A DNA stretch of 64,000 bases from Brachynemurus nebulosus (GCA_035578155.1 JAPWDM010000004.1:55229376-55293375), one strand, 5' to 3'. Positions 23,946-39,066 are shown, counted from the stretch's first letter. Made by a program: numbers and translations. Notes: generated from the sequence alone by a model not told the origin.

Positions 23946-25394
23946 TTTGAGTTTACGTCGAACATACAAATTTTCTCTCTTTTTATATTGGTATTGATAC
24001 ATCTTACAATAACTCAAAGAGAGAAAATAGGAGAAAATCGAAGTGTAAATTCTGCGTAGTCGTCATTTTGTTAATTTTTTACTTTTTAATATAACAACTT
24101 TACTAGTATAACCACCGACAGTCTATTTCTGCGAAGTAAGAACATATAAATTTTAACTAGAGAAAAAATAGTTGGGATTAGAGTGTGTTTACTTCTTATG
24201 AGCATGATTTTTATATAGTATCCATGGTTTCCAAGCAGCCAACTAACAATAAGTAGTATTACCTGTCATTAATAATCTGAATATTCGTTTAGGATTTCTT
24301 AATAATTACTTATTTCAATAAATGTACGACTATTGCCTTTTTATTATTTTTAACCATTATTTTGATGTCATATCATTTTATTTTATGTTACATATCCACT
24401 AGTAATAAATTAGAGCATCCATTGATCGTAACAAGTTTTCCCTATGCTAAAATTTATGATCTTACTTCCTTAAATCACTTTATACATTTCATTGGGAGAT
24501 TCTAAAATTTGATTTCGGATAACCTTTAAGAAAATTACCATCTACACCTTCTGGACAACTGTTTTCAGAATAGTTGCATTTTGATACATCTAACAAGTTG
24601 CCATTGCATTATTTTTTGATAAAAAAAAATAAATATCTGGTAAATATGTGACAAAAATCCGGAATATTTTTATTTATGTCCATATATATATAAAAAATGC
24701 CAGAAACACATTTTAGATGGCTAGGTGAAAACTCCTTAAGTAGAAAAAATTTTCCACATCTAGTTCTCACAGTGTTTTGTAGTGTGCTTTCTCTGTTTTT
24801 ATCTTAAGAACAATAGAGAAGAGGATTTGAAAAAATAAAAACAAAAAAAGAAAAACAAAGCAAGCGCTAATTATTAATTAAATTTTTTGTATACACTTTT
24901 TTCCCTAACTTTTATAAGTTTAATTCTAGTTTTATATTTTGCTTAGACAATGAAATTTACATTTATTTAAATTATCGTATTTCTCAGGAAGCAGGAAGAG
25001 GTTAATGTAAAAAAGTTATCTTTCTGCACAACAAAAACTGCAATTTAATTTTTGTTGTATATAAAGCTGTTGTAATAGTTGTTACAGAGAAAGTTTCTAG
25101 CACGAGTAAACTTATAATTGACTTTAGAATTGCAATATTATGTTTAATTAAATAAATCTCAAAAATTTATTATTTTTAAAGGAAAGTTATATTTGTTACA
25201 CAGGCATTATAGGGACATTAATTTTTGGGTTAATAATTTTGAAATACTGTAAAGATAACGATTTTTACATTCGTTGTCAATGAACTTAATTTTCATAACT
25301 CACAAAGAATCTGCAAGAAATCGCAAATTCAAAAAAATTGTGAAATTTCGCCAGTATGTAAAGGGTGACTGTCTAACAGCATAAAAAATACCAG
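23946..25394. other. AT-rich non-coding stretch
   Basis: No gene. A small inverted pair, TTTTCTCTC and GAGAGAAAA, lies at 23.97-24.03 kb. Confidence 0.45.
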
Positions 25395-25917
25395 CTGCTG
25401 CTAAAAAAATTTTAAGAGGTATAACACCCCCTCAAAGTTGGAACAAAAAATTTAAAAATTATTGAAATTTTGTTTAACATACTATACAGAGTTCTAGTAA
25501 TAACAATAACGTTATTTTTGACATCCATACATTTTTAGGGATAAAATCACCGTTTCAGGTGTGCACTTAAAAATCTAAAAATTGACGAAATTTTATTTAT
25601 GCGTACATACTATATAGAATTCTAACTCTTTAAGTATGTGCACAAAAATTTTATAATTGACGAAATATTGTTTACGAATATTACATAAAGATGTGTTAAT
25701 GAAAATAACATTTTTTCTGTTTCCAAACATTTCTATGGGGTGGAACGTCCCCTTAAAATTGTAACTTTAAAATTTAAAAACTGAAGTAAGTTTTTTCGTA
25801 TAACACACAGTAGTCTAGTAATAAATATAATAATAATTTTGACACCCACAATTTTTAAATGTATGACACCTACAAATTCTCAATTATATTTATTATTACA
25901 ATTCTGTAAATAAACAA
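25395..25917. repeat. Degenerate ~125-bp tandem units
   Basis: Four or so units carry GTGCACTTAAAAATCTAAAAA or AATTGACGAAATTTTG-like strings, GAGTTCTAGTAATAA and TTTTTGACA(T/C)CCA. The last unit runs into the left arm of the (TA)n-centred foldback that follows. Confidence 0.65.
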
Positions 25918-26286
<369 letters not shown>

Positions 26287-26364
<78 letters not shown>

Positions 26365-27152
26365 TTTCAACTTTTAGCCCTTACTCCCACGATTTTTATA
26401 CCAATATTTCCTTGACTTTTTTGCCTTTTTTCTAACACGCCTAGAGACTCTCTGAGTAAACGTAGAGGGCTGAAATTTTGTACGTGTATTGAGTTAGTAT
26501 CCAGTTAGTGCTTCTTAGGGATTCCATATTACTTTACCCTCCACTTATCACCATTTTAACATCAGAATTCAATGGTATTGTTAAATGTGTTTAAAATGCT
26601 TTATATTTATAAGACAAGTAGGCGGAAAGCAAATTTAAAAATTTAAAAAAAATGAACTTACTATTATAACGAATGCAATATATACATATTAAGTAATTTA
26701 AAAATGTTATTAAAGTTAATGTTTATTTATAAAGTAGGAATTTGGATTTTTATTTATAAAATAGAAATTTTGGATTTTTTTGGAAAGAAAAAATATCTTC
26801 ACAAAGGCCTTCCAGTTTACTATTTATGGTCCTTTTTCAATATTAAAAATAAAACACATAGGCAAGTGGCGGATAAGCATGGGTAGGAATGTCGTCGTAC
26901 GAATTGTGTTGGCTTTTTTACTGCTAATTGCTATCGGCACCAAATTGAAATTTACGGAGATTCAGCCCTTAAAAACTTAAAACCTTTTTTTAAAGCTCCG
27001 ATCAGCCGGACACTCATCATGAGTTTTGAAACCACCAAAATGATAAATCGCTTGTAGACTTTCAATCACATTTCGCTTGTAGATGTTCAATACCGAAGAT
27101 AAAGGAAAAAATTCGACTTCCGTGATGAGGCTCCGCTGCTAACGGCGTTTTT
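26287..27152 (-). mobile_element. Family A fragment after (TA)n
   Basis: A (TA)n tract (26287-26362) joins directly to family A sequence in reverse orientation, broken within one ~160-bp unit (TTTTTATACCAATATTTCC). It runs to the family's 5' end at about 27152 (GCTAACGGCGTTTT). The part from the broken unit to the 3' terminus is missing. The join at the (TA)n tract suggests recombination between TA tracts. Confidence 0.8.
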
Positions 27153-28499
27153 TCTTATAATTTTGATACAATCAAATCAATATTTACTAACAAAGCTGAA
27201 AATAGTTTAGCCAATTTTAAGTCATATGGGATTGAGAATAGGCGTTTGTGGCCCATGTAAACACCAATTAAATTTAGTGAGTACTTACTGAATTTTCTAC
27301 AGTAAAAGCATTACTTACTGTACTTACACTTAGTACATATTATTAAGTATTTACTTCGGCCAAACATGCCCAAAAATTTGAAACTGATAAGTAAAATATC
27401 GGATTGTTGAAATTAGGTACAAACCAGTATATACTTTTTGAATATACATTTTATTCATATCATCTTTAACTATAGTTTGTAATTAATGACTTCTTTACAA
27501 AATATACTATTATAAGATATAAAAATTAAATTTCATAAATGAGGTAGATAACATGTATTTCGAACTACTGTTTCCATTAATTTAAATTATTAAAATTGAA
27601 AATTATCTAAGTACTAATTTGTGCACAATATTTTTGGTTAACCGGTCTTGCTAACACGAATAGATTCGATGGTTTCCCACACGTGAGCAGGCGGCAAATA
27701 GTTGCCCATGAGAGAAACACGTATTTTCCAAGTCCAAACTGTAAATAGACATTGTTTTTTTGGTGTTTGGGTAGTTAAGTCTGCTTGCATTATGCTTGAA
27801 TATTTCCTAAAATAACTCACTTATTGCTGGAGACGCCAGAACAGTAGGCGTTAAAAATGTAAGCTTTGATCTCCCTCCTTTACTCTTTACAGGATTAATT
27901 TTCAAAAAGTGTTGAAACATGTACTCATTAATTTACACTAGCGGAAATAATTAAAGGATCAAAAAAAACTTCCAAATTTTTAGCGATTTTTCGAATGGCT
28001 GTATCTTCGTGAAAAATGGTCGTATCGGAGTCTTAAGCAAATCAATTTAAAGCTGGAAGTCTCTAGTGTCGAAATCTTGCAATGAAAATATTTTCAAAGC
28101 AACGTGTGTGGCGCAATCCTAATAAAAACACTGAAAAAAAAATTTTCGAAATTTTTTCGGTTTTTTTTTTTTTGGTCCACGGACTTGGAAAAAATTTTTC
28201 TGACTTAACCACCATATGGACCGGATAACTTGTTCATTCAACTTTAATTTGGTTTTTTATAGACTTTTTATACGACCACTTCTCGCTGAGATATCGGAGT
28301 TTGAATGGAAAAGGATTATTTCGTCTTTGACCATCGATATCTCAGCAATCAATGATCACACAGAAAATTGAACGGGTGTTTTAAAAACTCGAGTAAATTC
28401 TCTACAAGGATTAGCCATTATTTTTTCAGAAAAAAATTTTTTTGCATACTTTACATGAATTTGAAAAATCAAGAAAAAAGAGCTTTTGATGGCTCTTTG
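27153..28499. other. AT-rich non-coding stretch
   Basis: No gene. From about 27951 the text (ATGGCTGTATCTTCGTGAAA onward) reads like repeat sequence leading into the palindrome at 28500, but I could not define an end. Confidence 0.45.
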
Positions 28500-29047
28500 G
28501 AAAATCAAGCGCTGAATTAAAAACTTCGAGAAAACCACTAATGTTAAGTGTGCCTTTTATAGTTCAATATACCCACAAAAACCCCACCGAGTTTCAGTTT
28601 AATCCATCCAGCCGTTTTTTTCATTCGATTGCATTTTTGAAAAATTAAGGGATCATTTTTTTGATCTTAAACTTTCATAATCTTCAACAAAATGAAAAAA
28701 ATTTTCTCAGTTTTTTTCACATTTTTATCAATAACAGTATTTAAATTTATAAAAAAAAGAAAATTTCTTAGAAAATTTTCTTTTTTTTTATAAACTTAAA
28801 TACCGTTATTGATAAAAATGTGGAAAAAGCTGAGAAAATTTTTTTTTCATTTTGTTGAAAATTATGAAAGTTTACGATCAAAACAATGATCCAGTAATTT
28901 TTTCAAAAATTCAATCGAATGAAACACAAAAACGGCTAGATGGATTAAACTGAAACTCGGTGGGGTTTTTGTGGGTATATTGAACTGTAAAAGGCACACT
29001 CAACATTAGTGGTTTTTTCGAAGTTTTTAATTCAGCGTTTGATTTTC
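28500..29047. repeat. ~550-bp near-perfect palindrome
   Basis: The arms meet near 28772. Long stretches pair without gaps, for example CCACTAATGTTAAGTGTGCC against GGCACACTCAACATTAGTGG, and AAAACCCCACCGAGTTTCAG against CTGAAACTCGGTGGGGTTTT. The low divergence between arms suggests a recent inverted duplication or continuing arm-to-arm conversion. Confidence 0.85.
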
Positions 29048-29084
29048 TGTATTTCTGACAACTATGCCCTCCAGTTTCATTCGT

Positions 29085-30345
29085 GTAAAATTATGTTAAC
29101 TGTGAGTAATAAGCTACTTTAAATTAGTTATTCCGAAACAAACCAGACAAATTTAATTCAAAATTATTTCTTTAAAGTGCTTCGCTTCGCTCGCCAAACA
29201 TTTTAAAATTCTATAAAAGGTTAAAACCCCGGTGGATTTTTCAAAGTTACGTTCAGTTCCTTCGTATTAGGCTTTGCTACAATCCTTTTCTAAAGTGAAA
29301 TTTTAATAAAAAAGTTCTGAAGTAAATGCTCAAATTTTTGAATATTATTTTTATCGTAACCAAGGTAATCTATTGTTTTTCTTTTTTTTGTTTCCGTTTA
29401 TTACAAAATGAGTATTTTTGATAAGTATATCAACTTTTGTCGTGAATATATCAACCTCCATAAAGAATATCGTGAAGATTTTGACTGGAGATGTTGAGAT
29501 GATGAAGCATCTAAGGAATAAATTTACAATGTTTCACTAAAATCTGTCCAGTGGTTTTTGTATCAACCGTGCTCATGGAAAACCTAGCTTATCATTTTAT
29601 TATATAAATTCGATGTAGCTTCCAAAATATCAGTTTTAGGTGTAATAATATCTGATATTAATAGACAGAGTTTACATTTTTTACATAGTTATAATAAAAA
29701 ATAAAGGTGGTTCATTTAAAAAAAAAAGTTTTTCACAATAAACAAAAAAATATTTAAAAAATGCTTTATGTGACCACCCTGTATCATGTCAAGGAAGCTG
29801 AGATGCCACTCTCAGATAGAATATTAATAGCAATTCCCAGCGAATTCAAATTTGTTGTTAAAAACACTTAAAATAGCAAAGTTGGTGTCAACTCCCGGTA
29901 TAACCGGAAGTGGTAGCATATTCGTAATATAGTGGTAGCGTATTCATAATCTTCATATTTATTATTTATAATATTATTTATAATCTTCATATTTGGCAAC
30001 TTCTAAAAACAAATTTTCAAAAATCTACTTTATTTAGAAGACCATAAACGTTTAATGGAGATTCTTTTTGAATCATCCTGTACATACTCACTTGGAAGAT
30101 CACATTAAAATGTGGTTAAGATTGATCGGGAAGTTAATATCTATATTCCCTGTAAATTTCAACTCAGTAGGTTTAGTGGTTTTTGAGTTAAATCGGTTCG
30201 TACGAACAGACAGACAAAATTTTTTTTAAAGTTAGATTTGCTATATATGCCGAATTTGCTAACTGAAAATCATGTTAATACCTAAAAGTTCGAAAATCAC
30301 AGACAGACCCTTCTATTTTATTTTATAGGTATTGATTATTTTGCT
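29085..30345 (+). repeat. Left arm of a >1.2-kb inverted repeat
   Basis: It matches 32335-33835 in reverse complement. Shared markers are AGTGCTTCGCTTCGCTCGCC, CTTTTCTAAAGTGAAATTTTA, ACCATAAACGTTTAATGGAG, and CGAAAATCACAGACAGACCC at the inner end. It is non-coding. The repeated GCTTCGCTTCGCTCGCC string gives local GC peaks. Confidence 0.8.
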
Positions 30346-31856
30346 TGTTGAAATTTTTTTTTAAATTGGGGAGGGTTTCAAATAGAAAATTTTGTTTTTA
30401 AAACATTCATTACTCTTCCCTGTGCGGGGAAGGGGCCCCTTTTCACAAGTTTTTAAGCGTTTACAAGGAACGCCATATCTCAGAAAGTAATGAATATTTT
30501 TTAAATATTTTTTTATTATTTTATTCCTAATGGACCTGTCTATAAAACTGAGTATGACTTTCAGGTAATTTTAAAAATTAACTTGTTACCACTTGGGAGA
30601 AGTGCACACTTGACGCACCTCGACTAGCTTACTAGAGCTGGGGGGGGGGTAGTTGGTTATATCCTCTAAGAGAAATAAGTATTTACGATTACAATTAATC
30701 AAAAAAACTAATCTAAATTGAGCGCCACCATATTTTTATCCGAAAAAATATGGAAAAAGATGCTAGTTGTTACCCTCTATAATTACCACCATTAGTACTA
30801 CTTAGCTAAAAAAAGCAAGTGAGAAACAAGAACAACAATCAGATCCGAACGAAGTGAATTATTGTTATTATGTGAATTTTTTCATACAACTATTGACTTT
30901 TTAAAGGAAGCGTACAATAATTCAGTCGTGGAGATCTATATTTGACAAAAGGTGAGTAATATAAATGAATTATATTTAAATATGAATCAATAAGAATTGA
31001 TATAACGCAACATTCAATTAAGGGAAACTACATTAACGGCGTTTCCAAAAATTCTAACTTTTCAATGACAACGGCGTGGACGCACAATTCTAAAACGTCA
31101 AATTTAAACTACATAATTTCACGCGAATACCTTTCACGTAATTGAATGTACTAATATAAAATTTAAATTTATTAACTTGTAACTCTTTATTAATCTTTTT
31201 TTATGTAATTATAGGCCGGCTGATAAAATATTTTCTACAAAGCTAAAATTTGAATTATAACATTTAACCTAATTAAAATTAATGTAGCTGACGGCGGTTT
31301 CTGCGGTTCTGGTAAATAACTGCATTGAACATTATGCCAAATATGCTTATATAAAATTTTCATTTACAGAAACGTCCGTTCAGCTTTGCCTACTTAAAAA
31401 TCTACAGTTATTAACAACGAACAAGGTAAATTTAATCAACAACAAGAATTTACTACAAAAACAATAATACAATGTCTTACGAGTTTTTATAAGTACTCAA
31501 ACAATGATTTAAACAAAACAAAAATAATAACAAAAGAAGCGGTTTACTCACTGTTTATTAAAACGTCTACAAAGGCATACAAATAAAAGAACATTATCTC
31601 AATGCATACTATAACTCATGTACATACCAAAACTAAATATTACTGATCAAATGGCGAGGAGGCGCGAGCGTTGTCTGCAAAGGAGCAGCAACTTGGCTGT
31701 GCAGCGGCTCACAAATAAATATTTTTCTACTTAAAAAAAAAAATTTTTGGCCATGTTTTATATGTCACCGTGTTTGTAAAAAACCACAGAATAAGATAAA
31801 AACAAAAAACGGGATTCGAAAAAAATTAGTTTATTAGCCATTTCTGGCGTGAACTC
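30346..31856. other. Spacer between inverted arms
   Basis: I see no protein motif. It has a run of 10 G at about 30640-30650 and a GC-richer patch near 31.66-31.71 kb (GGCGAGGAGGCGCGAGCG). A splice-like GGTGAGTAAT and TTTACAG are present but not enough to call exons. Confidence 0.4.
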
Positions 31857-32175
31857 CCCGCGTAAAGTGCTTCGCTTCGCTCGCCAAACAGTTCAAAATT
31901 CTATAAAAAGTTAATTACATGTAATGCTTCACTCCGCTCGCCAAACGACTCGGAAGTAACCACTAATAAACCTAATTTTCACACTCCGAGACCTTTTCCA
32001 TCGATTCCCATATTGATGGTTCTGAAATTAATGCAATTTTAGATCCTTTTCAGTATCCGAGAACCCTGGTGGACTTTTTAAAATTATGTTCAGTTCCTCC
32101 ATAATTAAACTTTACTACTATTCTTTTCTAAGGTGAAATTTTAGTAAAAAAGTTTTGAAGTTAACTTCTAAATTT
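31857..32175 (+). repeat. Third partial copy of the inverted-arm sequence
   Basis: AAGTGCTTCGCTTCGCTCGC, TAATGCTTCACTCCGCTCGCC and TTTTCACACTCCGAGACC match the right arm (33.54-33.76 kb, reverse complement), in the orientation of the left arm. The family is therefore repeated, not just a single inverted pair. Confidence 0.75.
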
Positions 32176-32334
32176 TTAAATATTTTTAATAATTAATGCT
32201 ACAAGTACATAAGGAAAGTCTCCATGAATGAGCCGCGTTTATTGGCGGAGGGCTAGCGAGTGGCACTAATAAAAAAAAGCGAAATCATAAATTCAAATTA
32301 TGTCCCAGTTGCATACAAAGCTTTATGTTCGGCT

Positions 32335-33835
32335 GCTGAAATTCCTAATCAATCAATACCTATAAATAATATAAAAGGGTCTGTCTGTGATTGTCGAATT
32401 TTTAAGTATTAGTATGTTTTTCAGTTAGCAAATTCGACATAATATATCAATCAATACCTATAAATAAAACAGAAGTGTCTGTCTGTGATTTTCGAATTTT
32501 TAAGTATTAGTATGTTTTCAGTTAGAAAATTTGACATAATATATCCCAAATATACCCTAATATATATACCCTAATATATAAAAAAAAATTATCTGTCTGT
32601 CTGTCTGTTTATACGATCCGATTTAACTCAAAAACTATTAAAGTTATTGAGTTGAAATTTAGAGGGAATATAGATATTAACCTCCCGATCAATCTTAGCT
32701 ACATCTTAATGTGATCTCCCAAATGGTTATGTACAGGATAATTCAAATAGAACCTTCATTAAAAGCTTATGGTCTTCTAAATAAAGTAGATTTTTGAAAA
32801 TTTGGTTTTAGATATTTTCAATTATGAAGATTTTAATTAAAATATTTTTAACTTGGTGCCATTTCCGTTTATACCGGAAGTTGACACTAAATTTGTTATT
32901 TGAAGTGTTTTTGACAGCAAATTTCAATTCGTTGTAAATTGTTGCTAATAATCTATGTGACAGTGACATTTCAGCTTTTTTACTTGATACAGGATGGTCA
33001 CATAAAGCATATTTTAAAAAATTTTTTTGTCTATTGTGCAAATCTTTCTTTTTTCAAATGAATTACCTATATTTTTTATCATAATTATGTAGAAAATTGT
33101 AAAATCTATCTATTACTATAAGATATTCTTATACCTAAAACTAATATTTTGAAAGTTATATAGAATTTATATAATAAAATGATCAGTTAGGTTTACTATG
33201 GGCACGGCTGACACAAAAACCACGGGACAGATTTCAGTGAAACTTTAAATTTTATTCCTTAGACGCTTCACCATCTCAACATCGACAACATTTTTAGTAA
33301 AAATTATCACAATATTCTTTATGGGGGTTGATATATTCAAGACAAAAGTTGATATATCAAAAATACAGCTTTAACAATAAACGGAAACAAAAGAAAGAAA
33401 AACAAAAGATTACCTAGGTTACGATAAAAATAATGTTAAAAAATTTAAAAGTTAACTTCAAAACTTTTTTCCTCAAATTTCACTTTAGAATAGTAGTAAA
33501 GTTTAATTATGGTGGAACTGAACATAATTTTAAAAATTCCACCAAGGTTCTAGGATCCCGAAAAGGATCTAAAATCTAATTAATTTTAAAACCATCAATA
33601 TGGGAATCCATGGAAAGATCTCACAGTGTGAAAATTAGACTTATTAATGGTTACATCCGAGTCGTTTGGCAAACGGAGCGAAGCATTGGATGTAATTATC
33701 CTTTTATAGAATTTTGAACTGTTTGGCGAGCGAAGCGAAGCACTTTAAAGAACTGATTTGAAACTAAATTTGTCCGATTTGTTTCGGAATAATTGATTTA
33801 AAGTAGCTTTACTCACAGTTAAGATAATTTTACAC
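32335..33835 (-). repeat. Right arm of the >1.2-kb inverted repeat
   Basis: It is the reverse complement of 29085-30345 with local insertions. One is a direct duplication of about 105 bp at 32.35-32.55 kb (both copies contain CTGTCTGTGATT and TTAAGTATTAGTATGTTTT). A (CTGT)n run lies at about 32590-32605. Confidence 0.8.
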
Positions 33836-34267
33836 GCTTAAAATTGGAAGGGATAATCAAAGGAGGCCAAAAATAAATTAATGAATAGTTAGAGTAAAGT
33901 TTACAAAACATTAGGTATTTTAAACATATGTAATATTTGAGTATTTTAAATCAACATACTTTTTTTACTTCTATACGAAATTCATCGACACCTTCTTAAT
34001 AGTCTTACTTTAGATTTTTAGTCTATGTGATATGCTTGAAGAAATGACCAATTAGTTTGTGAAAATTTTCAATTGTTCCTAGATAACTAGCCAAAGGGAA
34101 AAATTAAAAATAAAGAGGATTGATGAGTGAGCTTACCAATAAATAAGACCTATCATTTCAGCTTATGATAAGAAAATAGGGGCAAAATATTTTAGCAAAC
34201 TACCTAAAAAGAATTACCTTTACTAAATTACGAAATTCATGCTTGCGAAGCCGCGGGTGAGAGCTAG
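33836..34267 (+). mobile_element. Helitron-like 3' end
   Basis: CTTGCG and CGCGGG (34242-34247, 34252-34257) can form a short stem with two G-T pairs. After TGAGAG comes CTAG (34264-34267) followed by T. The same arrangement closes the element at 17413. The extent upstream is not defined and the call rests on this terminal structure. Confidence 0.45.
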
Positions 34268-35320
<1,053 letters not shown>

Positions 35321-35492
35321 ACGTAATTTAATAGTTTTAGGTTAAATACATTTTATTGCAACTCAGTTTAATAAATAACTGATAAAAACAAAAACAATTT
35401 TTGTAAATTTTTTTTTATTTGCACCGTCAAGTACATTAATTTGTCTTACAATTATGAGCACTATAAAAACAATTAATTACCTATATCTTTCC
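35321..35492. other. Short AT-rich spacer
   Basis: Nothing recognisable is seen. Confidence 0.5.
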
Positions 35493-35812
35493 AAAAAACG
35501 CCGTGAGCAGCGGAGCGCCATCACGGATGTCGAATTTTTCCTTTCATCTTCGGTATTGAATGTCTACAAACGAAATGTAATTGAAAGTCCACAAGCAATT
35601 TGTCATTTTGGTGGTTTCAAAACTGATGATGAGTGTCCGGTTGATCGGGGCTTTAAAAAAATATTTTAAGTTTTTAAGGGCTGAATCTCAGTAAATTTCA
35701 ATTTTGTGCCGATAGCAGTTATAAGGGAAAAAGCCAACATAGTTCGTACGAGGGCATTCCTACCGACGCTTATCCGCCAATTGCTTTTGTGTTTTATTTT
35801 TAGTCGAATTTT
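35493..35812 (+). mobile_element. Family A host copy, 5' part
   Basis: It starts AAAAAACGCCGTGAGCAGCG and matches 11046-11345. It breaks exactly where the minus-strand copy begins and resumes at 37585. Confidence 0.9.
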
Positions 35813-35929
35813 CTCCGAAAAATTAGACTTATACAGTCTATACGATAAGAGCTGCGAGAGGCGAGAGTAGGGGCGCTATCCGTTTTCGGACCCGTAGAAC
35901 ACGATTATGTAGAAAAAAAAGATGTCTGA

Positions 35930-36018
<89 letters not shown>

Positions 36019-37584
36019 CCGCCACCTTTTAATTTGTGTAGGGCCTCCCTATGGAAGTTAAGAGATGAAATTTGGGCTCAGTAAATGGGGCTCATTTTCG
36101 AGGCACCTCATACTATCAAAGTGGGGTCAAATTTCGGGCAAATTTTTTTTCCTACCCGACCTTTAAGGCGGTGGTGGGGGGTAGCAAAACAATAAAACTT
36201 TTCCAAACAGGTTTTAAATAATGTTTCGATCAATTATCTACAACATATCCAAAATTCAGCTTCCTAGAGTGATTTGGAGGGAGTAGGGAGGGGGAAAACG
36301 ATTTTCGCTGGATCTAACACGCCCCCAGCCACCCAGAATTAACGTAGAGGATTGAAATTTGGTGTGTTGATAGAGTTCATACCTAGGTTATGCTTTTTGG
36401 AGGTTTTAATATTTTACCACCACCCCCCTCATTTTTAAGCTACAATTTCATGCTTTTTTGACTTTTCGAAGTTTGTACCACTCGCACAGGTCACCCAAAT
36501 AAACCTAGAGGGCTGAAATTTTGTATTGGGATTGAGTTAGTATCAAGGGGGTGCCTTTTGGGGGTCCCAACTTTTAACCCTTACCTTCACCATTTTTATA
36601 CCAAAAAGAACATCATTTTTCTTGTTTTTTAACAGTTTCGTTTGGGTCAAAATCTCCCCAAATAAACCTAGAGGGCTGAAATTTTGTGTACAAGTTAAGC
36701 TAATAGCCAGCCACTGCTTTTTGGAGGTTTCAACTTTTAACCCTCACCCCTACGATTTTTACGCCAATATTTCCTTGATTTTTTTGCTTTTTTTCTAACA
36801 CGTCTAGAAGCTTTCTAAGAAAACATACAGAGCTGAAATTTTGTACGTGTATTGAGTTAGTATCCAGCTAGTGCCTTTTAGGGATTAAACATTACTTTTC
36901 CCCTCACTTCTCCCATTTTTACATCGGAATTCAGTGGTATTGTAAATGTGTTTTAAATGAATTACTTTTATTCTAACACGCAGTAGGCGAATAGTAATTT
37001 TAAAAAATTTAAAAAAAAATGAATTTACTTTTTTAACAAAAGCAATACATACATATAGGTAGTTGCATAAATACATATTATATTACGTATAGGTAATTTT
37101 ATATGTATACATACATATAAAGTAGGAATTTTGGATTTTTATTATTTATAAAATAATTCTTTATTTTTTATTTTTTTTATTTTTTATTTTTTTTTTTTTT
37201 GTTTTTTTTTTTGAAAGAAAAAATATCTTTATAAAGGCCTTCCAGTTTACTATTTAAGGTCCTTTTTTAATAAAAAAAACTAAAACATAAAGGCAATTAG
37301 CGGATAAACATGGGCAGGAATGTCCTCGTACGAATTGTGTTGCTTTTTTTTTCTGCTACCTGTTTTCGGCACAAAATTGAAATTTACTGAGATACAGCCC
37401 TTAAATACTTAAAACCTTTTTTTAAAGCCTCGATCAGCCGAACACTCATCACCAGTTTTGAAACCAACAAAATGACAATTCGGTTGTAGACTTTCAATCA
37501 CATTTCGCTTGTAGACATTCAATACCGAAGATGAAGGGGAAAATTCGACTACCGTGATGGGGCCCCGCTGCTCACGGCGTTTTC
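35813..37584 (-). mobile_element. Full-length family A copy nested in another
   Basis: It is flanked by TA on both sides (35811-35812, 37585-37586). The host copy's sequence is uninterrupted if this insert and one TA are removed. Compare 11341-11357, where the site reads ATATTTTTAAATATT. The insert begins GTCGAATTTTCTCCG, holds its (TA)n tract at 35931-36016 and ~160-bp units (CTAGAGGGCTGAAATTTTG), and ends CACGGCGTTTTC. At 1,772 bp it is the best reference copy. It contains poly(T) runs at 37.16-37.21 kb. Confidence 0.9.
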
Positions 37585-38769
37585 TAAATATTAAAAAAGG
37601 AACTTATATAGTAAACTGGAAGGCTTTTATGAAGATATTTTTTCTTTCCAAAAAAATCCAAAATTTCTATTTTATAAATAATAAAAATCCAAAATTCCTA
37701 ATTTATAAATAAACAGTGACTTTAAAAACATTTTTAAATTACTTAATATGTATGTATTTTATTTGTTGTAAAAGTAAGTTCACTTTTTTTTAAATTTTTT
37801 AAAATTACTATTCGCCTACTTGTATTTAGAATAAAAATAATGCATTTAAAAAACATTTACCAATAGCATTTAATTCCGATGTAAAAATGGCAGAAGTGGG
37901 GGAAAAAGTAATGTGGACTCCCTAAAAGGTACTAGCTGGATACTAACTGAATACACGTACAAAATTTCAGCCCTCTAGGTTTCCCTAGAGAGTCTCTAGA
38001 CGTGTTAGAAAGCAAGCAAAAAATTAAGGATATATTGGCGTAAAAATCGTGGGGGTAAGGGTTAAAAATTGAAACCTCCAAAAAGCAGTGTCTGGCTATT
38101 AGCTCAACCTGTACACAAAATTTCAGCCCTCTAGGTTTAATTGGGGGAGATTTTGACCCGAACGAAACTGCTAAAAAAAATACATGTTCTTTTTGGTATA
38201 AAAATGGTGGGGGTAGGGGTTAAAAATCGAGACCCCCAAAAGGCACCCCCTTGATGCTAACTCAATCCGAATACAAAATTTCAGCCCTCTAGGTTTATTT
38301 GGGTGACCTGTGCGAGAGGTACAAACTTCGAAAACGTCGAAAAAGCATGAAATTGTAGCCTAAAAATGAGGGGGTGCGGGTAAAATATTAAAACCTCCAA
38401 AAAGCACAATCTAGGTACGAACCTTATCAACACACCAAATTTCCACCCTCTACGATAATTCTGGGGGGCTGGGGGCGTGTTAGATCCAGCTAAAATCATT
38501 TTTCCCCCTCTACTCCCTCCAAATCATTCTAGGAAGCTGAATTTTGGATATGTTGTAGACAATTCAAGAAACATTATTTCCAACCGGTTTGGAAAAGTTT
38601 TATTGCTTTCCGCCCCCCACCGCCCCCTTAACGGTTGGGTCGGATCCAAAATTTGCCCAAAATTTGACCCCACTTTGATAGTATTGTTGTGCATCAGAAT
38701 GAGCCCCATTTACCAAATTTGAGCTCTTAACTTCCATAGGGGGGCCCTACACATATTAAAAGGTAGCGG

Positions 38770-38771
<2 letters not shown>
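37585..38771 (+). mobile_element. Family A host copy, 3' part
   Basis: It resumes the host copy at TAAATATTAAAAAAGGAAC and runs through ~160-bp units to GGGCCCTACACATATTAAAAG. It then meets a (TA)n tract that merges into the foldback at 38841. Confidence 0.9.
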
Positions 38772-38841
<70 letters not shown>

Positions 38842-38875
38842 TACAATTTTTAACGTTTTTAGTCGAATTTTTCCT

Positions 38876-38930
<55 letters not shown>

Positions 38931-38935
38931 TATAT

Positions 38936-38988
<53 letters not shown>

Positions 38989-38993
38989 TATAT

Positions 38994-39066
<73 letters not shown>

